64,000 nt of DNA from Psettodes erumei (lineage: Eukaryota > Chordata > Actinopteri > Pleuronectiformes > Psettodidae), in NCBI GenBank assembly GCA_016785225.1, contig JAFBJZ010000324.1:1263501-1327500 (forward strand), given 5' to 3'. The position numbers and the translations under genes are program-made. The notes under the pieces were generated by a model. That model ran no database searches. It saw only the letters and a list, made by a program, of their open reading frames with translations, and was not told the DNA's origin. Position 1 is the stretch's first letter. Every line of letters begins with the position of its first letter. Below, piece by piece: positions 12,745 through 49,428 of this stretch.

Positions 12745-13791
12745 TACCATTTTGTAATTCAACAGTTTACGATATACAGCTGACAGGACTAAGACATTTC
12801 AATGGGTTTTGGCCCTAAAGGTTGAAGAACAAGAAGAACAGACGTGGTTAGATAGATAGACAGATAGATATGATAGAAGAACTGTGTTCTCGTTTCTCAC
12901 TTGTGCTTTTCTTCTCCGCTCCTCCCATGAAACAATTCACATTGGCATAGCAACAACACAGCAATTTCTGAATTCTCCACTGACACTTGGACAGTTTCTT
13001 TCAGCCCGACCACAGACATTTACCATTCTTGCTTTTTTTTTTTACCCCAAATGAAAATGAAATATCATATATATTTTTTTCTTGTTGCTTATAAAAAAAT
13101 TGCTTTCTTTAAAGTGCTGAGACATGAGATTATACTTCTATGAGCAGTAGTAAGAAATTCAAGAGGTAACGTTCTGTAATTTACAGAGAACCACAGAAAC
13201 AAGGTAAAAATCACAGTTTTGTGTTTTTTAGTACAGTGGAGCAGTTGTGCTGTGAATTTGTGTGCAAAAAATGGTCCAAACCTTCACGTAAGTTACGTTC
13301 TTCATAATGAGTGGCTTACTACGCAGCCACCGCAGTGTGCAGTGAGACTAAGCAGTTAGAAGACATGGGTCCATTAACAGAACCACCCTCAGGTGAGTGT
13401 TCACGTTAGCTTTCCTGGAGGGCCGAATGGGTCGGGTCTTACTCTTTTGGAAGCTGGATAACAAGAGCTGCGCTTCACCAATTCATCAGTTTAAAATAGT
13501 AACAAGACCCTTCAAGACATTCAAGTCATATGCTCGGCTCAAACGTCCACATGAAACAATATGATGCATGAGGTCTACACGAGAATTAAAATGTGGGTCC
13601 TGATGTTGATTCAGTCTTGGTTGCAGAGTAATTTTGGTGTTTAGATTTTGCTCACTAGGACTAACAACTAGACAGAAAAAGCCAAAGTGTTCAGTCGAAG
13701 GGCCACGCATTATTAAAGGTAAACAACGATGTACGGCTGCTGGCGATGCGCTGTGTAAAATATTTCTTTAGGTACGTGTAATACTGCTTTT

Positions 13792-13797
13792 TTTATT
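13792..13797 (-). terminator. Middle candidate polyadenylation signal (AATAAA)
   Basis: Minus-strand AATAAA in an A-rich context. The downstream GT-rich element is weak. It could be an alternative cleavage site, or chance. Confidence 0.2.
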
Positions 13798-15047
13798 TTC
13801 AGAAAAAAAGCTTTGTCATGTAGCTGCAGCCGCCGCCTACACCAGAGCTCACAGTAAAAACCAACCATTCTTTTGTAGTTCAAGTTTCGATCCAAAGCTT
13901 TTTGTTTGGCAATGCTTTTCATATCAGCTGGGTTTATCTGAATTCTTCTATGAATACAACTTCAAAAACAAACAAACAAAAAAGTAGTGTCATCGAACAT
14001 GGATAAGCAATGATTAAAATCTGAAGATAAAATATGTAGTTTTGTTTCTCTTCTTTTAGTACAAAATGTTTTGTTTTTTTAAAAGATAGACTGTATATTA
14101 TTAGCAGAGTAGGACATGGCTAGTTCTGATAGACTAGAGGTACATTGACATCAATACTGACACTACACCTGCTCTACACGCAGGCTCAGCAGTAAGAGCT
14201 ACTCCACTACACACAGAGTACACAATACACCTGACATCGTCTACATTACACTATAAGAAAAATGACAAATCAAAAACAAGAACCCTCCCCAAACCCGCAG
14301 AACACGTGGACCCACCCCACCCCCCGAAAATAAAATGAAGGCAAAGATAAACACACGCATACACACAGTCCGATTATATATATTTTTTTACATTACTGTA
14401 CAAAGGGAGGGAGAGTTGCGGGGCCAGCAGAGATGGAGAGGGTGGGGACATATAGAGGGACAGCACGGCAACATGGCAGCTAAGCTTGACCTACTACAGC
14501 ATGACCACACGAGACAGGCAATCACAAAGAGTCTGAGCTGCAGCCGGTCCCAACGCACACCACAATGACGAGTCCGCCTTCAAACCGGACCTCGTTTCAC
14601 CAGCGCAACGTGGAGTTTCTGAAGTCATCTTCAGAAGATGGCGGCACCTGGTTTGGTGGTAATGTAAAACTACGCGCTGTTAAAGAACACATCATGTGTG
14701 CTGTGACTAGCTGAGGACACACAGATTACCCACTGACTAAAGAGCAAAGTCACAGTTGGCCGTCCCAGAACCTTCTTGTGCTGAAGCCTGATAACAACCT
14801 GGGAGAGATGTGTGCTCATCGCTATCAGCTTCACTGTGTTTGTGGTTATGTGCTATTACATCAGCGCCTCTGTCTCTGCAGTCACGGTCAAAACCACAAC
14901 CTGTCCATTTATGGGCGTCATGTGCTCGACTCTGCACCATTTCTATAGATACAACATGTCAACACGTTACGTCCGTGTTGTTTTGACGCTGAGCTTTAGA
15001 GGTGGATTCTGTTACCTTTGGACGGAGCCAGGCAAGCTGCCTCCCCG

Positions 15048-15190
15048 GTCTTAATGCTAAGCTAGGCTAACTGCATGTTTAGCGTACAGCCAGGAGAGCG
15101 GTGTCCATCTTTTCGTCTAACTCTCAGGAAGAATGCAAATAATGCATCGCTCCATGAAATGTCAAACTTCTCCTGTACGTCTCCCTTCAC
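15048..15190. repeat. Fragment of the teleost TAAGCTAA-type MITE family
   Basis: This copy carries taatgctaagctaggctaac, then a segment matching the usual downstream part of the family (gagagcggtgtccatctt, then tctaactctcaggaagaatgc). It is truncated at the terminal inverted repeats. Confidence 0.55.
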
Positions 15191-15635
15191 CTAAATATGC
15201 TGAACACAATATACGGTGCTGTATATTGTATGAATATGTTCTGTGCTCGTTCTGGTATTGTAGCCCTCTCGTTATTCAAACGTGATGATTGATTTCACAG
15301 CTCACAACCTGAACAGAGGCCGACCTGCTGCAAGCCAAAAAAACCCAACAAAAACAAAACCCACTCCCTGCCCACGTCTCGCCAAACACCTGAGCGGGAG
15401 TCCAACAAAGCATCCTGGGAAGAAAATATGACGGGACAAGGGGCGCAGAGAAAATCTTCTCACGCAGCCGTCTGCATGAGAAACACAAAAACTGTCTGTA
15501 TGTCATCAGACATCACGCCACCACAATACTGGCCATGCTTCACAACACAGCTGAAGCCCCCGCCTCCAACAAAACGACAACAAATCAATTCACAGACGAG
15601 GAATGGTAAACATGGTTAATAATGATTCTGTAGTT

Positions 15636-15641
15636 TTTATT
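15636..15641 (-). terminator. Proximal candidate polyadenylation signal (AATAAA)
   Basis: Minus-strand AATAAA, 1.7 kb after the stop codon, in an A-rich context next to an AT-rich stretch. It would give a UTR length closer to that of mammalian slc6a9. Confidence 0.3.
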
Positions 15642-16328
15642 TTTTTGTACAAAATAAACATATGGTGTCTTTATAATTATTTACTAAGTTACTTTACAAT
15701 AATGAGAGGTAAAAAGGAGGAGTCTACCGAGAGAACGATACTATACAGTTACATTTAAAACTACATAATTCACTGACGATCTTTACTCTACACTCTTCTG
15801 TAACAAGCTGCAGCCCTCTGCTTTTCCGTCTCGCCACCAGTCACCGCACAGCTTGGCTGAGAGCTTTAAAACCGTAAATACATTAAAGGTACCACTGACT
15901 GTACGAGGCTGACGCCAGATCAGTCTCTGAGAGATAATATGTCACCGAAAACACGTGCAGGTAACTTGTAAGGTAATGTTTTTGGTAACGCGCCTGAACG
16001 GGGCAGATCGCTACGACCCACGGGACACACACACTCCTACGACACGCCGACGCCCCCGAGCCCGGATTCCTCCGTCGTGGACCGCATCCCATGATGCATT
16101 TCACTCAAAAAGAATGCCTTGGAAGACTTAAAAAAGAGATGGCACTTCCATGTTTAGAGTCGCGCCCGCCTGTTTCGCGTGTACGTGTGATCTCAGTCCC
16201 GATAATGTGACGGGCCACGGTGGCCCACAGGCGAGGAACAACAACAAAACCACAAAGTTTAATTCTGCTTGGACCCTGAGAAATAGCCATGGGATCTCTT
16301 CAGTCAACACAAACTGGGAACCAAGATG

Positions 16329-16330
<2 letters not shown>

Positions 16331-16373
<43 letters not shown>
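16331..16373. repeat. GT microsatellite in the slc6a9 3' flank
   Basis: About 21 uninterrupted GT units. If transcribed, the minus-strand mRNA carries a CA repeat here, a possible hnRNP L-binding stretch. Confidence 0.95.
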
Positions 16374-16374
<1 letters not shown>

Positions 16375-16975
16375 TTGCAGAGAGTTACAGTACCGTTAAA
16401 GTTCACTGATGTTTCTCTGCTGAGTTCTCAAAGTTTAAGCAGCTTTAGTGGAAAAAAAAAAAAACGTTACACATGGAGGAAACTTCCTCAGAAAATCAGC
16501 CCTAAGTGTCAGTCGCCATCTCGAATGTTAAATATTTGTGCTCTGTCAAACTTATTTTGTAAAGAAGAAGCAGCGTAACAAACAACAGGCTTAGTCTCAG
16601 GCTGAGGTCACTGTGTGCTGTAACGTGAACGAGTGTATCCGACTCTTCTTCCCGGCCGTGAAGTTGAGACAAACTGCGGACGGCTCGCGCGGGCGCAGCT
16701 TCGCCTTCCGGCGTTCGGCGACGCGCCGGGTCTCCGGCCGTCAGACCGACCGCCGCTGAAACGCCACGAAATCCCAAACAGACCCAGCCAATGAAATAAA
16801 GGAGAACAGTGTGTGTCTCTACGTCGCTGTGCGCACCAAACAAACGCATGCAGCATCACAATCTGCTGAACCTCCGACAGCATGTGAAGATGACATTTAC
16901 AAGTCTTACAAAAATGAAAGGAAAAAACAAACTGCATTATTAAATTATGTTGAACAAATTAACGACCCACGTGCA

Positions 16976-16979
<4 letters not shown>

Positions 16980-17019
<40 letters not shown>

Positions 17020-17103
17020 TACACACAAATCTTTTGGATGTGACCCAATTTTTTCTTCCTTTCGTTTTTTTTTTCTTCTTCGTTTATACAGAGACGACAC
17101 ACA

Positions 17104-17147
<44 letters not shown>
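16980..17147. repeat. Two CA microsatellites in the slc6a9 3' flank
   Basis: CA runs at 16980-17015 and 17097-17147 flank a T-rich segment. In the minus-strand transcript these are GU repeats, 220-390 nt after the stop codon. GU repeats are known binding sites of TDP-43 and CELF-type proteins; any role here is inference. Confidence 0.95.
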
Positions 17148-17149
<2 letters not shown>

Positions 17150-17369
17150 GCAGAGGTTAGGATAGATATAATAAGCCCTTACAATATGTAAAGGTCTCCA
17201 GCGAATGGGATCTCCCCCACAGAGGACTGTGGGAAAGTGGGGTGAGGATGGAGGAGGAAGGGAGGGAAAAGGAACAAGAGAAGGAGGAGATGGTGGTGGT
17301 GGTGGTGGTGGGGGGAGGGGGGGTGGTCGGGGGTGCACCCGGTAGCGCTGACAGAGCTGTGGGTGCCGT

Positions 17370-42325
<24,956 letters not shown>

Positions 42326-42605
42326 GATTTGCCGCTGTGACCCGGTGGTGCTGCTCTGCCGGCCGCTGTAGGCTCCTTCATTCACACCTTGCCTTTCAGC
42401 TCCGCAGCGAGAGAGGGGGGAGCGAGCACAGTACACCCTCCCTTTTGCCCCGGCTTGATTAATGCCTGAATTACTTTCACCTCATTTCATCTGATGGAGC
42501 TCTGCTTCCTCTCCGCCTCTCTCGCTCATTCGGCATGGTAGCCCACTCTCTCTCTCCCCCCCACCCTCCCCTCTTTCTGTGAGTCCAGCTCTGCCTCCCC
42601 TCCAT

Positions 42606-42631
42606 CCCTCCCTCCCTCCCTCCCTCCCTCC
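42606..42631 (-). promoter_or_regulatory. G-quadruplex motif on the slc6a9 coding strand
   Basis: The + strand shows six CCC runs (42606-42628) separated by single T residues. The minus strand therefore has six GGG runs with one-base A loops, an ideal parallel G-quadruplex pattern. It lies about 280 nt upstream of the exon 1 start codon. Effects on transcription or translation are inference. Confidence 0.55.
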
Positions 42632-42734
42632 TTTGCGCTCTTACTTTTCACTCACCCCCCCTCCCTCCCTCTTTTTCTCCTCTCACTCTTTTACTTCCTA
42701 GCCCCCTTCTTCTGTCGTATTTCACCATTTCAGG

Positions 42735-42800
42735 AATATGTGCCCTCTCCTCCTCCTCCTCCTCCTCTTCCTCCTCCACCCCCCCCCCCACCCTTTTCCC
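42735..42800. repeat. TCC/CCT repeat and C run upstream of slc6a9 exon 1
   Basis: Tandem CCT units (42750-42775) followed by a long C run (42778-42790). The minus strand is homopurine, with potential for triplex or quadruplex structure. Confidence 0.9.
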
Positions 42801-43039
42801 CCAACTCCCACCACCTCCCAGAGGGAAAAAAAGACACAGGAGAGATCCACAGTCTTTTTCCTCTACCTCCACAATGAATGGCTCGTTGTCACTCCAGCAC
42901 CTAGGCTGAATACAGAGCAAGTAAGTGGGAGAGAGGAGGACCGATGGTGGTGGTGGGGATGGAGGGTGGGGGTGTTGAACTTCTACTTTCGCTGGCTGGA
43001 GTAAAATGGGGGGAGGTCTGGAAGCACCCGTGGGCTACA

Positions 43040-43076
<37 letters not shown>

Positions 43077-44915
43077 CGAACAGATTAAAGCGAGGAGACA
43101 AAAAAAGTGAGGAGCCCACACGCCTTCCACTGGACTCCCCTGTTACCCCCCCACACACACCCCCACCTATCCACCCATCCACTCATCACCACCACCACCA
43201 CCTCTCTGTCTCTCTTATTTCTTCCGTTTGTTTTCAGGGGCAGCTGCTGCAACTCTGCAGACCACCAACAACTTCCCTTTCAGCCGCACTTGACTCTTCC
43301 AAATCCTCGTCCGTCTCTACACCCTGACGTTGCCAATGCAGCCCCCGCCTCCACCTCCACCCCCCCTGCCTCAGCCCGCTCTGCCGTGTCACACCGAGAG
43401 GCCGACCGAGCCAAAGCCCTCCTCCTCCGCCTCGTCCGCAACGAGTTACACCCTTTTCAAATTCAAGCGCTTCCCTCCCCAGCCTCTGTTTTGTTGCACA
43501 CATTGGCGCGCCTGTTTGCCACCATATGGCTAATGGCTGCTCACGTCAAAGACGGCGAGGGAGGAAGCGAGCGGACGAGAGAGAAAGGTAACAGTGCGTC
43601 CACAATAGTCGGCGAAGGCGACGGAGGGATCAACAAAAACCTCGCTCATGCGGAGCGGAACGAGACGCCGTCTTTCACCGTGTCACTCGGTGTCGATTCT
43701 CCAACCGGATGCGGCGCGAGTGATGTCAAAAGTTGACGGGCAGCTGGCCCCCGGCCTAATGGGAGTTTGATAGCCGGGAACAATGGCCGCTGCCGCTTGA
43801 GCGGAGGCCCTCCAGTTATGTTTAACACGCGATGAGCGACGCGGACAGGATGCTATTCATTTGTCTATCAATTCAGAGGATTAGAATCTCACGGGGGAAT
43901 CCAATAAAGGAGTCATTACCATATACCCGCCCAACTCAGCGTGCTCAGAGGAGGCACCGAGGGCAAGGGAAACAAGCGCCCCCCACCACAACAAATAGCA
44001 GTTTGTAGTTACACTTCTACCCTGCATGCAGCAGAGCTGCGATACGACTCAACTACGCCCACCCCCCAACAGCTTCGGGGTTAATGCAGCTATTTTTAAA
44101 AGTATGGAACATTTACAGTGATGAGCTTTTTTTTCTTCTTCATATCACTAAATAGCACATCACACCCTTGCACCCTTTAATTACTCGAAAAACCATTTGG
44201 ACCAAAGCAGCATCTCCAACACCTGATCCACTCCTGTGAAAGGAAGCCGGACTCGTGCGTGGTGGCTGCAGCATAAGAACTGAACCCACACGTGGGCTCT
44301 GGTGGTGACTACACCGCAGCAGATGTGCACAACCTCAGCCATGTAACCGCAGCAGCTGCAGGGACACCAGGTCGCTGGTCGATGGCGCGAGAACACATCT
44401 TCTGCGATATTAAGCTGTTTCAGCCATAGCAGCTGTTGTTCTCTACTCCAAACAAAAAAAGAGAAATATGTTCATGTGATGACTTGTGCCGCGACTGCAA
44501 GAAAATAGCTTCTTTTCCCGTCATCATCGAGAACAGGAAAACTCTCCCATCGCTGCTGTAAATTCCAGCACGAAAAGAAAGAACACAGTTTCTGTAGGGT
44601 ACATTTCTAAAACACAGCGCGTAATATATGAGCCCGTCCTCCGGTGTTTGGTTGCTACTATCAGCGGGCGAACTTCTTCCCTGAACCATAAATCTGCTCC
44701 TGCATCTCTGGGCACCTACGCTGGCACCGCAGCAGGCTGTGATGCACGACAGCGCGGGGCACGCAGGGCGCACCGCGCTCCTGAAAAATGTCTCGCCGTT
44801 CTTTTTCGCAGAGAGCGAACTGGGGACGTGCTGCAGGCGCCGGCTGCTGCAGCAGCACGCCCGGTCGCACGGTAACAGGACCCTGTGCTCCCGGTGTGTG
44901 TTTTCACAGTTTCAC

Positions 44916-44947
<32 letters not shown>

Positions 44948-47900
44948 TGATCGCTCAGAGGAAAGCTGTCCGGCTTGCATACCTGCGCGCCGCGGTCAGG
45001 AGGCCAGCGCCGCGCCGGTGTGTTCCTGTTCTAGTGTCTTTGCGAGAACAAACTGGAGGCTCAGACCTTCAGCGTGAGAGCATTTCTGCAACGTGAGGTC
45101 ATGTCTACTTTAAAATGAAAGCTGTGTGTGTGTGTGTGTGAGAGAGAACTAAACTATGGAGGATCATTAGTTCCTCTACAGGGATCCAGCCACTTCTTGC
45201 TAGGAAGGTCTGTTGGCCCCAGATTAGGTCAAACCTAATGAAAGGCTTAACAAGTGCGCACACACACACACACACACACACACACTGTTAGGGGCACCCT
45301 TGAGTGTGGGGACCATCAGTGCAAACTCAAACAGATCTTAAAATAAATGGCTGTTGTTTGTATTGTTAACTAATTGCTGTATTACGTGAGGTCATTTCAC
45401 TCTCATTAGGGCGGTGCAGATGCTGCTGCTGCTGATAACACCAACTTGTTCAAATCCTCACTTGTTTCTCTGTACGTGTGCATGTTACAGTGGAGGAACA
45501 ACGTGCACTGATGACATAATCATTTGACTTGTTTCGCAGCCACAAGCCACAACTGCGTGTTTGCAAAATGAAAAGGTTGATAATTTACCGCCGTGCCGTG
45601 TAAAATGACACAAAAATAACCGAGCGTGGCTGCCGTTTGCTTTCTCCTGGAAACAAGGAGGCGTCCAACAGTGGACCAGAGCAGAGAGACAAACGGCGAG
45701 GACGGCGGGGAGCGGGGCCCTGATAAGGTCAGACTGGATCTGCTCCTCCTTCCTCCGGGCTCCTTCTGCCAACATCCATTACATGTGCACCTGAGGCCCC
45801 ACGCAGACATCGATCCCAAACTCCCAGCACACGACACGACCAACGACCAGGAAGGAAACATACACGTGACCCAGGTTTTCCACTTTCATCCCAAGCTCCA
45901 GCGAGGACCGCGAGGAACACGCAGTAATTTGAAGATTAATGGAGCCCGGCTCTCACATTTCATTACTCGTGTTATTAAGTGGACATTTAAATCAATCAGG
46001 TAATAAAACGGGCACATTCAGCTGTGATTAGCAGACAGGCCATTTTAGCCATACACCCAGATGATGTCAGCTGAGTAATGTTACTGCTATCTTTGTTTCT
46101 TTTGGCAGAAATAATACCGGTGGCTTTAAGTGGGCATCAGTGTGTAACTGCACCAAGAGCCTGTTTTGTTTTTTTAATGTACTCCAGCTGTGATTAAAGC
46201 AGATTACAACCAGATAAGGCTTCATTAGGGCTGTTTCAACAGGCCGCTGGTTCGCATTAGCTGCGATAAAATCTGCATCTTCTGCAGCTCTTCCTCTAAC
46301 AGCTCACTGTAGGCGACGCTGCTCGTTTTACCCCCCACCCCATTTTAAACCAACCTACTGGTCAAACAGTAGTGAATGATCTTGTTTGTCTGCAACTTTT
46401 CTTTCTTAACCACGTAACGTGCGTTCTCCTCAGCGGCAGGTGCACTGCGTTTCATGTAACTGTTTCACAATAAAAGCCTGCGGCGGGTTTGCAGATGAAC
46501 TAAACTGTTGCCAAGGCAACAAGTTGGTTTTCCGATAGAAGGTCAGGACTTTTAAGTCTCAATTTTACAGTGTGCATATAATGGCACTATGAGAGTGTAC
46601 AGGAGGAAATATTAAGGTGTCTTTTGGACTGTGGAGGAGAAAGGAGGACATGACTCCTGCAGGAGAACGTGAGAAAGAACCCAGACACAAGGACAGAACG
46701 CAGGAGGAGCAAACAGCTCTCTCTATTTCATCTCTCTCTTTTCAAAGCCCTCTTATCTGTGTTGACAAATAAACTCAAATATCACTGCACACCCAGGCCA
46801 GATATATCTCTGTGGCGCCTTTCTTTAATGGGCCGAGACAGTTTTGTGATCCGAAAGGCCAACCAAACACAATTAATATTCAGCGGAACGTTACAAAACT
46901 TTGGGATTTTGCACAATGTTGCTGCAGGAAGTACGTGGACTGTCCGCCGCCTGTATTTATTTTATGTGTGTAACAGTTCCCAGGTGATGCTTGTAGGTGT
47001 GAATAGGACCTGGATACGTTTCGGCTCGGCCCCGCCTGCAGCGGGACACCAAACGAGCCCCCGACGCAGCTGACCAGCTCCCCTGGGAGTGACTTCCCGT
47101 CAAACCAGCCTGTTCGTTTGCTGGAGTGCGAGGGGCGTGGGGTGGACGGAAAAAAACAACACAAAGTGGTGCGGCGTTTGGCCCAGCTAACGTGCTATTT
47201 AGTAATGCAAAGAAAAAAAAGTGACATCCAGTACAAAGTGACAGAAAAAAGTTCAACCCACGTGACAAATAAAGAGCTCATGCAACTTTAGTGAACTTTG
47301 AAGTAAGCACACACACACACACACACAAACATACATACAACCACCATTGCATAAATGTGTGTACAAGAGAAGACAGGCACGAGACAAAGTAGAGCAGAGG
47401 TCATGCAAACACCAGGTTCACCCTAAAACATCCAGTTTAATGGAGCAGAGGACGGCACCACCAGAGAGTAATCAAAACACAAGTGTCTTCAGTTGCCCAA
47501 CAAATAAAGAAACCTGCAGTTAATGCGCACACGGTTCGAGGTGCAGACCAGCGCCTTAGACAGGAGCTGCCGAATGTGATTGATTTAGATGGGTTCAGAA
47601 AATGTCAAATAAAAATGCAGCTTTCAAATATTTGCTGACTTAAAGATTTGCTTTGGCCCAGGCCATCCATACAACATTAAGATCCTATGAGAGCTTTAAA
47701 AAGTTACTGTCAGTGGTTGTAACTGCATGAACCCATCACATCTTAAAAAGATATAGGAAGAATGACTTCTTGTCTTTTAATATGGAGGGACCAACCTGCT
47801 CTTACAGTGAAAGGCTAATGTCACAGGGAGCCCGCAGTCACGTCCGGGCTTATTACATCCCCCTCGATCCATATCCGTATATCTGTCCCTTACAGCAATC

Positions 47901-49359
47901 GGGTTAATATCTCTTCACCTCTCGTTAGCTCAGCATGCCTATGATGGGACGCCTCGCTGTGAAAGGGGCCCGGGAGTGAGGGAGGCGTCGATAAGTCCCA
48001 CTTTCCCTTCCCTCCTGAGGGGTTCATGTGAGGAAAGGCCGAGGGCGGAAAGGTCCGGACAGGACGCGGTAAGAGAAGTGAGGGGAGGACGGGACGGAAT
48101 CATCGAAAGGGAAGGGCGGCGAGGAGAGGACGCCGGTTCACAATGGGACGAGCGCCGCAGGAGCCGCAGAGCCGGGGAAAAGGAAAGAGGCACAAAAAGC
48201 TCAGTTTTGCAACAGCAGGTCGGCTTTGTCCGGCGCAACAAAAGGACGAAATGTGTTGAAGCGCAGTTGGAGGGAAAATCTCCCTTTCTTGTTCGGTGCA
48301 AAGCGCCGAGCTCTTTAATTGGAAGTGGGGAAGAAAGAAAGTGTGTGTCAGACAGGAACAGAGCGAGAAAGACAGAGGGGTTGCAGGGCGATTCAAATGA
48401 GCGAGCGATGTTTGTCCGGCGGTCCGGCTGACCTGAGCTGCACGGGACCTGACCGGGCCCGCTCCGGACACCCAGGGGAGGAAGACGAGCGACGCCGATG
48501 AAGACAAGAGAGAAAAAGAGAGGGAACATTTCCAACGCTTGGTTTAACCTGAAGTTTCCATGATAATTCCTCTGCCCACCCCCGCCCCTCACCGCTCTGG
48601 CTGGGAGGGCCCCAGCTGTTCGGTCTGTATAAATAGCGTGAGGCTTCGGCTCGGACCCCCGGGGAGAACGGGGCTCATTGGAGAGAAAGCATGGGAACAA
48701 ATCGGGCCGGAAAAAGCACACAACATACACATTTTGACAAACATATGGGACCGTTGCTGGGGATGAAAGTGAGGAACATGTGACTGAAGTTGGCCTCACG
48801 TGGCAGAAGTCGCTGTCGCGCTTGAAATGTGGCGAGGGAGGGAGAGCAGAAAACAGAGAGAGAGAGAGAGAGAGAGATGCGAAACATCTCGTCATCCTTC
48901 ATGAGAGAGATGAAACGCTGGCCGAGGTGCCGGTGCCTCAGCTCCAACCATTACTTGCGCAGTGTGAAATATCCTCCCCACTTACACACAACGCACACTT
49001 CGTACACAATCTTTGAAACGCAACTTGCTTCTGCTCCCAACGGCAAGAATCATCCTTAAAACTCAAACTTCGAGTGAAGAGCGAGTCCAAACGGCTGCAA
49101 CCGAACATCCACGTTTCCGTGACAACTCTGCCCGCTGATGGGGATGACCTGACGTGAGTCAGGACTTCCAGGACAGCTGCTAAGTGGACCTCTGAGTGTA
49201 TGTTCAGGTCAGACAGGGGCTGGCTGAGGTGGGGTGGCCCCCTCCAGACGAGCGATGGGAACAACTCCGACCCGCTCACTGTGTCACAGTGTGGATACAG
49301 TCACATTACTGTCGCTGCTGGTGACGTGAGATGAGCTGGGACACAATTACAATTAAGAT

Positions 49360-49360
<1 letters not shown>

Positions 49361-49425
<65 letters not shown>
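49361..49425. repeat. TAA trinucleotide microsatellite
   Basis: About 21 copies of TAA in tandem, in non-coding upstream flank. Confidence 0.97.

Positions 49426-49428
<3 letters not shown>

Larger units (their letters stand above)
12720..17369 (-). other. slc6a9: Probable slc6a9 3' UTR and downstream flank
   Basis: No second gene or long ORF separates the stop codon from minus-strand AATAAA signals at 15636-15641, 13792-13797 and 12739-12744. The stretch contains C-rich/homopyrimidine sequence (minus sense) just after the stop, three CA/GT microsatellites at 16.3-17.15 kb, a CpG-dense block at about 16.64-16.77 kb and one decayed repeat fragment near 15.05-15.19 kb. Its extent as transcribed UTR is inference; only transcript data can decide which signal is used. 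Confidence 0.45.
42326..42800 (-). promoter_or_regulatory. slc6a9: slc6a9 exon 1 upstream region (5' UTR and core promoter candidate)
   Basis: This lies immediately upstream of the start codon on the minus strand. I see no TATA box. It is dominated by purine-rich (minus sense) tracts: TCCC and TCC repeats on the + strand between 42540 and 42790. CpG-containing sequence lies on both sides, at 42.1-42.4 and 43.3-43.8 kb. A TATA-less, GA/GC-rich promoter is common for neuronal genes; the assignment is positional inference. Confidence 0.4.

Noticed and set aside
43107..43736. 209-codon + strand reading frame near slc6a9 exon 1
   Set aside because: Pro/His/Ser-rich low-complexity sequence from CCA, CT and CpG-rich DNA, with no homology I recognise.
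47939..48895. 318-codon minus-strand reading frame as a protein gene
   Set aside because: Composition is Ser/Pro/Arg-rich as expected of GC-rich DNA, it begins in a CT/GA repeat, and no domain or splice structure is recognisable.
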